A stretch of DNA of 64,000 nt. Origin: Humibacter sp. RRB41 (GTDB lineage: Bacteria; Actinomycetota; Actinomycetes; Actinomycetales; Microbacteriaceae). Positions 16,362 to 24,650 of the stretch are shown here, one piece after another (position 1 is the stretch's first letter; each line of letters starts with the position of its first letter). A program made the position numbers and the translations under genes. The notes beneath the pieces are model-generated. The model did not search any database and had not been told where the DNA came from. It saw nothing but the letters and a program-made list of their open reading frames with translations. Where the stretch lies: NCBI RefSeq assembly GCF_022761015.1, contig NZ_JAKWJQ010000002.1, positions 124,001-188,000 of the forward strand, given 5' to 3'.

Positions 16362-18287
16362 CTAGCCGGCAGCAGTGATTCCGAGGTTGATCTTCGTACC
16401 TTTGGTCTGCTGCGTGGTCGAGTCGGGGGACTGAGACTGCACCTTCGTGAGGGCATCTGGGACCGCGTCCCAGAAGGCAGAATATTCTGGCACGAACCCC
16501 GCGTCGGTGAGCGCCTTCTTCGCCTTATCTCTCGTCATGCCGACCACATTCGGCACGGAGAAGAGCTGAGGTCCCTTCGAAACGTCGAGCAGGATCGTGT
16601 CGCCGACCGTGGTCGGACCCTCATTCTGCGGTGCCGCGCTGATCACGCTCCCGTTCTCGACCGAGTCGCTGTACTCCTCCGAGCCCGTCACACCCTTCAA
16701 GCCGACCGCACTGAGTGCTGACTGCGCGTCGGAGAGTGTCTTGCCCGTGACGTCGGGAACGGCCCCGAGCGAGACGACGAGGTTCACCTTCATGCCGTCG
16801 AAGTACGAGCCACCGTGCGAGAGATCGCCCTTGTCGCCCTCCGCCCTCGCGGCCGAAATCACGTTGTCCTTTGTCACATCGGAATTGAACTGCTCGTCCA
16901 CCGTTCCAACGACGGCGTGCGCGTCGGTGATCGCCTTCTGCGCCTGGGCCTTGCTGAGGCCGGCGAGTGTCGGAATCGTGATCGGCTGCGGTCCCTGCGA
17001 GACGTGCAGTGTCACCTTGGCGCCCTTAGCGACCTTCGCCCCTTGCCCGGGCGAAGACGACACGACGGTGCCGGTCGGGACTGTCGTGGAGTAGACCTGG
17101 TCGGATGCCGCCGCGAACCCGACATCGGCGAGCGCCGTCTTCGCGTTCGCGAGACTCGATCCGTTCACGGTCGGAACGGTCGCCAGCGCGCCCGGACCTG
17201 CGCCGAAGTACCAGCCGGTGCCGCCGGCGACGGCGGCGAGCACGAGCACCAGTGTGATCAGCCACCATCCGTGTGCCGAACGCTTTCGGCTCATCTTGGC
17301 CAGAGCGGCCACCGCGTCGGTCGCCGATGCTTCGGGGCGCACCGACGCCGCTGGAGGGATGATCTGGGTGTCGGAATCGGACGCCGCCATGGCGGCGTCC
17401 GCCAACACGAGCGTCGGCTGCACGGCGGTTTCACCCGCACCCGCCCGTAGCTCGCGCTCCACCTCCAACAGTCGTTCGAGCATGACGCCGGCGTCGGCCG
17501 GGCGGTCAGCGGGATCCTTGGCCGTCGCCCACAGGACCAGCTCGTCCAGCTGACGGGGAACCTCGGGGTTGAGGCTGCTCGGGGCGGGCACCGAGTCGTT
17601 CGCGTGCTGATATGCGATCTGCATCGGCTGCTCACCCTTGAAGGGTTGCTCGCCGGTGAGCATCTCGAAGATCATGATGCCGAGCGCGTAGATGTCGCTC
17701 CTGGCGTCGGCGACGCCGCGGGTGACGAGCTCGGGGGAGAGGTAGGCGATCGTGCCGAGTAGAGCCTGACCGGTTCCCGTGCTGTTGGTCACCGCGCGGG
17801 CGAGGCCGAAGTCGCCGATCTTGATGCGGCCGTCGTCGGCGAGCAGCACGTTCTCGGGCTTGAGATCACGATGCACGATGCCGGCGCGGTGAGCCGCGGC
17901 AAGGCCGGAGAGCACGGCATCCGAGATGTCAATGGTCTGCTCCGCGGTGAGCCTGCCGTAGTCGCGCAACAGGTCGCGAAGGGTGATGCCAGGCAGATAC
18001 TCCATGACCAGATACGCCATGTCGGCGTCCTGCCCCTGGTCGAACACGCTCACCACGTTCGGGTGCGCAAGGCGTGCCGCCGACCTCGCCTCTTGCACGA
18101 ATCGGTTCTTGAACTGGGCGTCGTCGGCGAGGTGACCGTGCATGACCTTGATCGCCACTCTGCGCTCCAGGCGCAGGTCGGTGGCGAGGTAGACGGTCGC
18201 CATCCCACCTCTGGCGATGCGCGAGCGCACCTGATACCGGCCGTCGATGAGACGGCCGAGCATCGGATCTGGCTGGCTCGCGGTCAC
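16362..18287 (-). CDS. pknL: Serine/threonine protein kinase with PASTA repeats (PknL-like)
   Basis: A 641-residue transmembrane receptor kinase. The cytoplasmic kinase domain (about residues 18-285) has the Gly loop IARGGMATVY, Lys47, the catalytic HRDLKPEN with Asp141, and DFG at 159-161. A basic juxtamembrane patch leads to one membrane helix at about 341-362. Four extracellular PASTA repeats start near VPTVNGSS (371), IPTLAGLS, VPDVTGKT and VPNVVGMT; such repeats bind muropeptides or lipid II. The location between class II DAHP synthase and the Rv2175c-like gene matches PknL (Rv2176) of M. tuberculosis, whose PknL lacks this many PASTA repeats, so the domain content is closer to PknB. It is divergent from its putative substrate gene. 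Confidence 0.9.
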   Translation of the reverse strand: MTASQPDPMLGRLIDGRYQVRSRIARGGMATVYLATDLRLERRVAIKVMHGHLADDAQFKNRFVQEARSAARLAHPNVVSVFDQGQDADMAYLVMEYLPGITLRDLLRDYGRLTAEQTIDISDAVLSGLAAAHRAGIVHRDLKPENVLLADDGRIKIGDFGLARAVTNSTGTGQALLGTIAYLSPELVTRGVADARSDIYALGIMIFEMLTGEQPFKGEQPMQIAYQHANDSVPAPSSLNPEVPRQLDELVLWATAKDPADRPADAGVMLERLLEVERELRAGAGETAVQPTLVLADAAMAASDSDTQIIPPAASVRPEASATDAVAALAKMSRKRSAHGWWLITLVLVLAAVAGGTGWYFGAGPGALATVPTVNGSSLANAKTALADVGFAAASDQVYSTTVPTGTVVSSSPGQGAKVAKGAKVTLHVSQGPQPITIPTLAGLSKAQAQKAITDAHAVVGTVDEQFNSDVTKDNVISAARAEGDKGDLSHGGSYFDGMKVNLVVSLGAVPDVTGKTLSDAQSALSAVGLKGVTGSEEYSDSVENGSVISAAPQNEGPTTVGDTILLDVSKGPQLFSVPNVVGMTRDKAKKALTDAGFVPEYSAFWDAVPDALTKVQSQSPDSTTQQTKGTKINLGITAAG

Positions 18288-18390
18288 CCGTCGAGTCTAC
18301 GGATCAGTCGCCGGGCGCCCCGGTAGAACACGGTAACGAATGGGGCACGTGCGAGTGCGGAATGCGTGCCGACCGTGGCACTCTAGGTGG

Positions 18391-18753
18391 GTGGCGAACC
18401 CCGATCCCCAACCTGTGACCAATCGAGAAGAGAGAACCTGGCTCACCGTCCCCGAGCTCGTGGAGGTGCTCGGCGTCGGCGTCGGTCGCGTCCATCGGCT
18501 GCTCGAAGACAGGCATCTGCTGGGAGCACGTGTGGATGGCGTGCTGAAGATACCGGCCGACTTCATCGTCGACGGTGAACCCTTGAGCGAATTGCGCGGC
18601 ACCCTCATCGTGCTGGCCGACGACGGGTTCAGCGACGACGAGGCGATGGACTGGCTGCTCGAGACCGAGGACAGCCTCGGTGCCGCGCCGATCGACGCTC
18701 TACGCGCCGGCCGCAAGGCCGAGGTTCGACGGGTGGCTCAAGCGCTGGCGTGA
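18391..18753 (+). CDS. Rv2175c-family DNA-binding protein, probable PknL substrate
   Basis: A 120-residue protein with a winged-helix-like N-terminal region (TWLTVPELVEVLGVGVGRVHRLLEDRHL) and a C-terminal helical segment. M. tuberculosis Rv2175c binds DNA and is phosphorylated by the neighbouring kinase PknL, which reduces binding. The gene pair is conserved here, divergent from pknL. GTG 18391 has a purine-rich AGGTGG just upstream; in-frame upstream starts at 18340 and a downstream GTG at 18412 are possible. Its stop faces the idsA stop across 24 bases that hold a small hairpin. Confidence 0.8.
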   Translation: MANPDPQPVTNREERTWLTVPELVEVLGVGVGRVHRLLEDRHLLGARVDGVLKIPADFIVDGEPLSELRGTLIVLADDGFSDDEAMDWLLETEDSLGAAPIDALRAGRKAEVRRVAQALA

Positions 18754-18759
18754 GTCCCA

Positions 18760-18773
18760 GCGCCTATCGGCGC
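18760..18773. terminator. Short hairpin between convergent genes
   Basis: A perfect 5-bp stem, GCGCC with GGCGC, around the loop TATC. It fills the gap between the Rv2175c-like gene and the polyprenyl synthase gene and could act in both directions. The stem is small and no U-tract follows. Confidence 0.35.
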
Positions 18774-18777
18774 GTGC

Positions 18778-19878
18778 TCAAGCAACACGGTCGGTGACCG
18801 ACCGGGCGAGATCACGAAGGTGGTTGACCGCGGCGTCCGCCAGGTCGACCTCGTCGAGGGCCCGAACGGCGCGATCCACGTTGAGGGCGATCATGCGTTC
18901 CACTTCCGTGGTGGCGCCCGACGCCGAGATCGTGCTCTGCAGCATGCGGACCTGTTCTTCGTCGAGGTCGGGATCGCCGAGCAGCTCGTCGAGCACTCGT
19001 CTGGCCGATGCCGGAAGAGCGTGCCGCGCAAGAGCAACGAGCACCGTGCGCTTCCCCTCGCGCAGATCGTCGCCGCTCGGCTTGCCCGTCACGGTGGAAT
19101 CGCCGTACACGCCGAGCACGTCGTCGCGCAGCTGGAAGGCGATGCCGAGCGGCAGTCCGAAGTCGCGCAAGGCATCCAGCTGTCCGAGGTTGGCGCCTGC
19201 CAGAAGGGCACCGATGACCAGGGGTGCCTGCACGCTGTACTTGGCCGACTTGTAGACGATGACGCGTTCCGCACGGGGCAGCAATTGATCCTCGGCGCCG
19301 GTGCGCCACGACCTCTCTTCGAGGATGTCCAGGTATTGACCGGCGATCACCTCGGCTCTCATCTGCCCGAACTCGCGCCGCACGCCTCGCGCTCGCTCGG
19401 AAGGAACGTCGTCGGCGAGCGCTTCGGCCAGCAGGTCGTCACTGAATCCGAGGAGCAGGTCCCCGAGCAGAACCGCTGCCCCCGTCCCGAACTCGGCGGC
19501 CGAGCCGTCCCATCCGTTTTCGTGGTGCAGCGTCTCGAACCTGCGATGCGCAGACGGCGCCCCCCTCCTGGTGTCGGAGCGGTCGATGATGTCGTCGTGG
19601 ATGAGAGCTGCAGCGTGGAACAGTTCGAGCGCCGCGGCGGTACCGATCACAGGATCGAGTCGGTCCGGTTCGCGTGGCGAGCGGGCGTCGTGTACTGCTT
19701 TGAAGCCCCAGTAGCAGAACAGGGCCCTGAAACGCTTGCCTCCACTGAGAAACTGCCGGGAGAAGGCAGTCAACGGCTCCGTGTCCGGGGCAACGGAGAA
19801 CAGAATAGGTTCGCGCGTTTCGAGAAAGTGTCCGAGTCGGTCGTCGACAAGATCGATCAGTCGGTTACTTTCGGCCAC
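18778..19878 (-). CDS. Polyprenyl (geranylgeranyl-type) diphosphate synthase
   Basis: A 366-residue trans-prenyltransferase that extends allylic diphosphates with isopentenyl diphosphate, supplying isoprenoid precursors for quinones, carotenoids or lipid carriers. The first Asp-rich motif is IHDDIIDRSDTRRG (Asp95, Asp96, Asp99) and the second is FQLRDDVLGVYGD. The product chain length cannot be read with certainty. The M. tuberculosis locus carries the homologous idsA2 (Rv2173) beside Rv2175c. GTG 19878 is set by a TAGGCT box 6 bases upstream. It is divergent from the DUF3040 gene. Confidence 0.9.
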   Translation of the reverse strand: MAESNRLIDLVDDRLGHFLETREPILFSVAPDTEPLTAFSRQFLSGGKRFRALFCYWGFKAVHDARSPREPDRLDPVIGTAAALELFHAAALIHDDIIDRSDTRRGAPSAHRRFETLHHENGWDGSAAEFGTGAAVLLGDLLLGFSDDLLAEALADDVPSERARGVRREFGQMRAEVIAGQYLDILEERSWRTGAEDQLLPRAERVIVYKSAKYSVQAPLVIGALLAGANLGQLDALRDFGLPLGIAFQLRDDVLGVYGDSTVTGKPSGDDLREGKRTVLVALARHALPASARRVLDELLGDPDLDEEQVRMLQSTISASGATTEVERMIALNVDRAVRALDEVDLADAAVNHLRDLARSVTDRVA

Positions 19879-19884
19879 TCGCCT

Positions 19885-19890
19885 AGCCTA
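19885..19890 (-). promoter_or_regulatory. -10 box for the polyprenyl synthase gene, leaderless
   Basis: On the minus strand TAGGCT is followed by 6 bases and the GTG at 19878, with no Shine-Dalgarno. A separate plus-strand box, TAGAAT at 19907-19912, probably serves the DUF3040 gene, so the two promoters are back to back. Confidence 0.6.
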
Positions 19891-19957
19891 GCTGCGGTAG
19901 CAAGACTAGAATCAGTAGTTACACACCGTCATTCTCGTAAGCCTGAGGGGGACAAGG

Positions 19958-20335
19958 ATGCCGCTTTCGGAGCACGAGCAGCGCCTCCTCGATGAAATGG
20001 AGCGCAGTCTCTACCAGAACGACGCCGACTTCGTCGCAAAGGTCGGCGGGGTGCGCGTACGTCCAAGCTATCGGTCGGTCGTTCTGGGCATCCTGCTCGC
20101 CGTAGTGGGCGTCGGTGTTCTGCTGACCGGGGTGTTTCTTCAACTGATCGTCGTTGGCATTCTCGGCTTCGTGTTGATGCTCGCCGGCGTGCTGTTGGCG
20201 ATAACGCCCAGCCGCGTGAAGCGTGCAGCGGCCGCAGCGCCGACGGAGCAGAAGCCTCAGGCGAAGTCGACACAGCCGGGCTTCATGGACAAACTCAACG
20301 AGCGATGGGAAAAGCGTCAGGACGGCGATCACTGA
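19958..20335 (+). CDS. DUF3040 membrane protein
   Basis: A 125-residue protein with the DUF3040 start MPLSEHEQRLLDEMERSL. Two adjacent hydrophobic helices follow (about residues 41-83, VVLGILLAVVGVGVLL and VVGILGFVLMLAGVLLAI), then a basic Lys/Gln-rich tail. Proteins of this family are common in actinobacteria and very often sit just before mraZ; their function is unknown. The ATG has a purine-rich site (GAGGGGGACAAGG) upstream. The gene ends about 110 bases before a strong intrinsic terminator that separates it from the division cluster. Confidence 0.88.
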   Translation: MPLSEHEQRLLDEMERSLYQNDADFVAKVGGVRVRPSYRSVVLGILLAVVGVGVLLTGVFLQLIVVGILGFVLMLAGVLLAITPSRVKRAAAAAPTEQKPQAKSTQPGFMDKLNERWEKRQDGDH

Positions 20336-20450
20336 GTTGGTCGCGTTTCCGGCTCGCGTTGAGAGCCCGCGTTGACGATCTCGCGTTTTTCCTCCACTCA
20401 CCTCCCCGATGCCACCGCACTGAGCTGACATCTCCTCTGCTCCACTTCGA

Positions 20451-20475
20451 GCCCGCCGATTCGGCGGGCTTTTTT
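20451..20475 (+). terminator. Intrinsic terminator after the DUF3040 gene
   Basis: GCCCGCCGA and TCGGCGGGC form a near-perfect stem (20451-20469), directly followed by six T (20470-20475). This is a textbook Rho-independent terminator and insulates the division cluster from upstream transcription. Confidence 0.9.
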
Positions 20476-20653
20476 CATGTCGGACGCCGTGCACTGGTCG
20501 GACGCTTCGTCGACCGTGGCCGCTCGCAACCGACACGCCGCAGCTCTGCCTGAAGGCTTGCACCCCTTCACCGCCCTCCACCACGAACATGCCAGTGTTT
20601 TCAACGGATTTCGGGCAGAGCTATGCTGTGAATTCGTCATCTTCTAGTCCTCT

Positions 20654-20678
20654 GTGGATGAAGGTGGAGTAAAGTGGA
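20654..20678 (+). promoter_or_regulatory. MraZ operator (three GTGGA boxes)
   Basis: GTGGA occurs at 20654, 20664 and 20674, exactly 10 bases apart, so the repeats lie on one face of the helix. MraZ of E. coli binds three GTGGG repeats with the same 10-base period upstream of its own gene. The site is downstream of the probable transcription start and 44 bases before the mraZ ATG, as expected for autorepression of the whole cluster. Confidence 0.8.
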
Positions 20679-20721
20679 GGATGTCGCCAGCTCGCGACAC
20701 AGATCGACGGGGGAGGAGCCG

Positions 20722-21153
20722 ATGTTCCTTGGTACCTACGCCCCCAAGCTCGACGAGAAGGGGCGCATCATCCTCCCGGCCAAGTTCCGTGACGAGTTCG
20801 AGTCAGGACTCGTGATGACCCGTGGCCAGGAACGATGCGTCTATGTCTTCTCTCGTCGCGAGTTCGAGTCGCTGAACGAGAAGATCCGGCAGGCGCCGGT
20901 CACGAGCAAGCAGGCTCGTGACTACTTGCGTGTCTTCCTCTCGGGTGCGAGCGACGAGATCCCCGACAAGCAGCACCGTGTGACGATCCCACCGCTTCTG
21001 CGGACGTACGCCGGGCTGCAGAGGGAACTCACCGTGATCGGTGCAGGCAATCGCGCGGAGATCTGGGATTCCGCCGCGTGGAATGCCTACCTCGCCGAGA
21101 ACGAAGCTTCGTTCGCGGACACGGCCGAGGAGGTGATCCCGGGGCTGTTCTAG
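20722..21153 (+). CDS. mraZ: Transcriptional regulator MraZ
   Basis: A 143-residue double AbrB/SpoVT-like DNA-binding protein, first gene of the division and cell wall cluster. Both halves show the DxxGR pattern: [15 protein letters not shown] at about residues 9-23 and [13 protein letters not shown] at about 81-93. It forms ring-shaped oligomers that bind tandem direct repeats upstream of mraZ. ATG 20722 follows a strong ribosome site, GGGGGAGGAG at 20709-20718. The in-frame GTG at 20674 lies inside the third MraZ box and is unlikely as the start. Confidence 0.95.
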   Translation: MFLGTYAPKLDEKGRIILPAKFRDEFESGLVMTRGQERCVYVFSRREFESLNEKIRQAPVTSKQARDYLRVFLSGASDEIPDKQHRVTIPPLLRTYAGLQRELTVIGAGNRAEIWDSAAWNAYLAENEASFADTAEEVIPGLF

Positions 21154-21262
21154 CGCCTGGCGCCGGACTCCCAGCCACACCGATCGCACCCTGATGCACT
21201 TCCCCGGTGTCAGGTGGCGTGTGGATGGGGATCCGGCGTCAGGGGCCACGCCCCGTACAGCC

Positions 21263-22228
21263 ATGGTCGCCTCCATCGATCCCAGCGAGATCCACGTGCC
21301 TGTGATGCTCGAACGGTGCGTGGAACTGCTCGCGCCCGCTCTCGACACCGTGGCGCCGGTGCTCGTGGATGCCACGCTCGGCCTCGGCGGTCACACCGAG
21401 GCTTTCCTCACTCGCTTTCCCCGGCTCACCGTCGTCGCGCTCGACCGCGACACCGAGGCCATCGCGCTCGCATCCAGGCGGTTGGCGGCATTCGGCGATC
21501 GTTTACGCGTCGTGCACACGGTCTATGACGGAATCAGCGATGCCGTCACATCGCTCGGCTATGCCACCGTCGACGCCGTGCTGTTCGACCTCGGGGTGTC
21601 GTCGTTGCAGCTCGATCAGGTGGATCGCGGCTTCTCGTATTCCAAGGACGCTCCGCTCGACATGCGCATGGACTCCACGTCGGAGCTGACAGCGGAGACG
21701 GTCGTCGCGCACTACAGCGAAGACGAATTGCGGCGCATCTTCCTCGACTATGGCGAGGAGAAGCTCGCCGCGAGGTACGCCAGGGCGATCGTGCGCGCCC
21801 GCTCGGCCCAGCCGATCACCAGGTCGGCCCAGTTGGTGGCGATCATTCAGGATGCGACGCCGGCGGCGCTGTCCAGAGCCGGGCATCCGGCCAAGCGCGT
21901 CTTCCAGGCGCTGCGCATCGAGGTGAACCACGAGCTCGACGTGCTCGAGCTGGCGATTCCGCGTGCCGTCGATCTTCTGAGGATCGGCGGACGAATCGCC
22001 GTCATGTCGTTCCAGTCGCTCGAAGACCGGATCGTCAAACGTGCGCTGCAGGCGAAAGCCACGTCGACCGCACCGGCCGGACTGCCGGTCGAGCTGCCGG
22101 AGCACAAGCCGGAAGTGACGTTGCTGACCAGGGGGGCCGAGCTGGCAGACGACGAGGAGCGTGCGCGCAATCCGCGCTCGATCCCCGTACGGCTGCGCGC
22201 GGCGGAACGCATCAGGGGGATCAGATGA
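21263..22228 (+). CDS. rsmH: 16S rRNA (cytosine1402-N4)-methyltransferase
   Basis: A 321-residue SAM-dependent methyltransferase that modifies C1402 in the ribosomal P site. The SAM-binding segment is VLVDATLGLGGHTEAFL near residue 35. Other conserved parts are LFDLGVSSLQLD, RGFSYSKDAPLDMRMD, FQALRIEVNHEL and ISFQSLEDR-like MSFQSLEDRIVK. ATG 21263 gives the usual family length and places HVPVML near the N-terminus; an in-frame ATG at 21194 would add 23 residues and neither has a good ribosome site. The stop overlaps the next start (ATGA). Confidence 0.93.
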   Translation: MVASIDPSEIHVPVMLERCVELLAPALDTVAPVLVDATLGLGGHTEAFLTRFPRLTVVALDRDTEAIALASRRLAAFGDRLRVVHTVYDGISDAVTSLGYATVDAVLFDLGVSSLQLDQVDRGFSYSKDAPLDMRMDSTSELTAETVVAHYSEDELRRIFLDYGEEKLAARYARAIVRARSAQPITRSAQLVAIIQDATPAALSRAGHPAKRVFQALRIEVNHELDVLELAIPRAVDLLRIGGRIAVMSFQSLEDRIVKRALQAKATSTAPAGLPVELPEHKPEVTLLTRGAELADDEERARNPRSIPVRLRAAERIRGIR

Positions 22229-22833
22229 GCCAGGCGACCGCACCGATCGCATCCGTGCTTCCCGCACGACGGTCGCCGTCGGAGAAGCGAACCTCCCATC
22301 TCGAGGCGCTCCCTCGGGTGTCTCGACGTGCCCGACCCAAGCTGTTCTATGCGTCCTTGGCGGTGCTCACCGTGATGGTGGTCGTCGTGACACAGCTGCT
22401 GCTGTCGATCGGGGTTTCGCAGGGTGCCTACCGCATCGAGTCGCTGCAGTCGACGAAGGCCAGCCTGGCGCGCCAGTACCAGCAGGCATCGGAGGACGTG
22501 CAGGTGCTGTCGTCTCCTCAGAATCTGGCAGCGAAGGCCGCAGCACTCGGCATGGTGAACAACGGGACGCCCGTCTATCTGCGTCTCTCCGACGGAGTGG
22601 TGATCGGGTCGCCCGCCGCAGCTTCGGCGGCAGGAGCCGCGAGCGGCAGTGAACTCGTCGCCAACGCGCTGAACTCCGAACTCCAGTCCGGCAAGGGATC
22701 GTCGAGTTCGACGAAGACAAGCGGCACGGGCTCCACTGCGACCGATTCGACCACACCGACGACGAATGAGGCGAAGCCGGACAGCACACCCGTACCGTGG
22801 ACCGGGGCGCTGCCTGCGCCGTCGACGCACTGA
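22225..22833 (+). CDS. ftsL: FtsL-like septum protein
   Basis: A 202-residue bitopic membrane protein. It has a short basic cytoplasmic part (1 to about 38), one membrane helix at about 41-62 (FYASLAVLTVMVVVVTQLLL), and a coiled-coil-like extracellular segment (RIESLQSTKASLARQYQQASEDVQVL) with the NLAAKAAALGMV motif typical of FtsL/DivIC. A long Ser/Thr/Pro/Ala-rich tail follows. FtsL joins the FtsQ-FtsB complex that activates FtsW-FtsI. The ATG overlaps the rsmH stop by 4 bases and the position between rsmH and ftsI is diagnostic. Confidence 0.85.
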   Translation: MSQATAPIASVLPARRSPSEKRTSHLEALPRVSRRARPKLFYASLAVLTVMVVVVTQLLLSIGVSQGAYRIESLQSTKASLARQYQQASEDVQVLSSPQNLAAKAAALGMVNNGTPVYLRLSDGVVIGSPAAASAAGAASGSELVANALNSELQSGKGSSSSTKTSGTGSTATDSTTPTTNEAKPDSTPVPWTGALPAPSTH

Positions 22834-22857
22834 TCCTTCTACGTTGAGGTGGCCCGA

Positions 22858-24639
22858 ATGACGACCGCGAAGTCCCATCGTCGACGGACGGCGCTGGCAG
22901 TCTTCGTGATCATGGCGCTCGTCGCCGTGTTCGTCGTGAGGCTCGTGGACATCCAGGTGGTGCATGCCAGCACGCTCGAGCGGCAGGCTGCCGAGCGGCG
23001 CGGCACCACGTCGGTGATCTCCGGTAGTCGCGGATCGATCGTCGCCTCCGACGGAACCGTGCTGGCCAGAAGCGTGACCAGGTACAACTTCATCGCGACG
23101 CCCAAGTACGCGAAGAAGTCGTATAAGCAGAAGCTGAACGGCAAGGACGTGACGGTCACGATGGAGTGGGCGGCGGCGCAGATCGCAGCGATCACCGGGC
23201 AGAAGCCGGCCGACATCACGGGTCCCATCGAGTCGGCGCTGGCCAAGAACAAGGACTCGCAGTACGCCCCGGTCGTCAGTGGCGTCGACGCAGCCGAATA
23301 CCAGAAGATCCAGGCGCTGAACATCCCGTGGCTGAATTCGACCAGCTACCAGTCGCGCATCTACCCGGACGGCGCGGTCGCGGGCAACATCCTCGGATTC
23401 CTCAACGGCGAGGGCACAGCTCAGGCCGGTTTGGAGAAAGAGGAGAACAAGTGCCTCACCGGTCACGACGGCGAGGAAACGTATCAGACCGGTGAAGACG
23501 GGGTGACGATTCCCGGTAGCACTGTCGTGCAGAAAGCTGCCAAGGACGGTGGTGAGCTCGTGACGACGATCGACCCCGACCTGCAGTGGTTCGCCCAGCA
23601 GGAGCTCGCCCAGATCGTGCCCGAACTCGGAGCGCAGTTCGGCATGATCAGCGTGGCCAGTGTGAAGGACGGCAAGATCAAGGTGGCGGCGCAATACCCC
23701 TCCGCCGACCCCAACAATCTGGACGGCACTGCCACGAACTACTGGGGCGCCATGATGTTCCAGAACCAGTACGAGCCCGGGTCCATCTTCAAGCCGCTCA
23801 CCGCCGCCGCACTCATCGACAGTGGAACGGCGACGCCCGACTCGCACGTCGTGGCGCCCGATCTGCTCGAGCCGGGCAACGGGGTCGAAGTGCGCGACGA
23901 CGAGTACCACGACCCGCAGAATCTCACGATGACGGGCGTGCTCACCGAGTCGTCGAACGTCGGCATGTCGCTGCTCGGCACGAAGATGAGCGACCAGAAG
24001 CGCTACGAGTACCTGAAGAAGTTCGGTATCGGCAGTACAACAGGTACCGGGTTTCCCGGCGAGATAACCGGCGAACTCTCGTCCCCTTCCAGCTGGGACG
24101 CACAGACCAAATACGCGACGACGTTCGGGCAGGGTGTCACGACGACTTCGGCGCAGATGCTGAGCGCATACCAGACGCTCGCGAACGGCGGGGTGCGGGT
24201 GCCGCTCACGCTCGTCGAGGGCTGCAAGCAGGCGAACGGCACGATGACCGACACCCCCTCGACGAAGGGCACGCGGGTCGTCTCGTCGAAGGCATCCAAA
24301 GAGGTGCTGAACATGCTGGAGAACGTGCTCAAGGGCGGACCGATCTCGACGCTGCCGAACCTGCAGATCCCCGGCTACATCGTCGCAGCGAAGACCGGCA
24401 CGGCGCAGGAACCCGACGGCAACGGAGGCTATCTGCCCAACTACTACGTGTCGGTGATGGGTGTCGCCCCGGTCGACGATCCGCAGTATGTGGTTTCGAT
24501 CAACATCGGCTTCCCGACTACGATTACATCGTCCCGCGCCGCCGGGCCGTTGTTCAAAACGATGATGAGCCAGGTGCTCAAGGACTTCCGGGTGCAGCCT
24601 TCGACGGCCGCACCGGCGAACTACCCGGATACCTACTGA
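22858..24639 (+). CDS. ftsI: Septal peptidoglycan transpeptidase (PBP2/3 class B)
   Basis: A 593-residue class B penicillin-binding protein that cross-links septal peptidoglycan on the outer face of the membrane. It has one N-terminal membrane helix (about 11-30), a dimerisation domain and a transpeptidase domain. The active-site motifs are SxxK at Ser309-Lys312 (EPGSIFKP), SxN at 365-367 (ESSN) and KTG at 512-514 (AAKTGTAQ). ATG 22858 is preferred because TTGAGGTGG at 22844-22852 makes a good ribosome site; GTG 22849 is the alternative. It works with FtsW, encoded downstream in the same cluster. No PASTA repeat is visible at the C-terminus. Confidence 0.95.
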   Translation: MTTAKSHRRRTALAVFVIMALVAVFVVRLVDIQVVHASTLERQAAERRGTTSVISGSRGSIVASDGTVLARSVTRYNFIATPKYAKKSYKQKLNGKDVTVTMEWAAAQIAAITGQKPADITGPIESALAKNKDSQYAPVVSGVDAAEYQKIQALNIPWLNSTSYQSRIYPDGAVAGNILGFLNGEGTAQAGLEKEENKCLTGHDGEETYQTGEDGVTIPGSTVVQKAAKDGGELVTTIDPDLQWFAQQELAQIVPELGAQFGMISVASVKDGKIKVAAQYPSADPNNLDGTATNYWGAMMFQNQYEPGSIFKPLTAAALIDSGTATPDSHVVAPDLLEPGNGVEVRDDEYHDPQNLTMTGVLTESSNVGMSLLGTKMSDQKRYEYLKKFGIGSTTGTGFPGEITGELSSPSSWDAQTKYATTFGQGVTTTSAQMLSAYQTLANGGVRVPLTLVEGCKQANGTMTDTPSTKGTRVVSSKASKEVLNMLENVLKGGPISTLPNLQIPGYIVAAKTGTAQEPDGNGGYLPNYYVSVMGVAPVDDPQYVVSINIGFPTTITSSRAAGPLFKTMMSQVLKDFRVQPSTAAPANYPDTY

Positions 24640-24650
24640 AAGTGAGTCAC

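Larger units (their letters stand above)
20336..20721. other. Regulatory intergenic region upstream of the division cluster
   Basis: This 386-base interval carries no convincing gene. It holds the terminator at 20451-20475, a probable mraZ promoter (TTTTCA at 20598-20603, 18-base spacer, TATGCT at 20622-20627) and three MraZ boxes at 20654-20678 in what would be the 5' leader. The rest (20336-20447 and 20476-20597) shows nothing I recognise. Confidence 0.6.

Noticed and set aside
23586-24650. Extension of the murE frame upstream through the ftsI gene
   Set aside because: The upstream part is out of frame with the conserved transpeptidase and has no homologous look; murE motifs start only after 24651.
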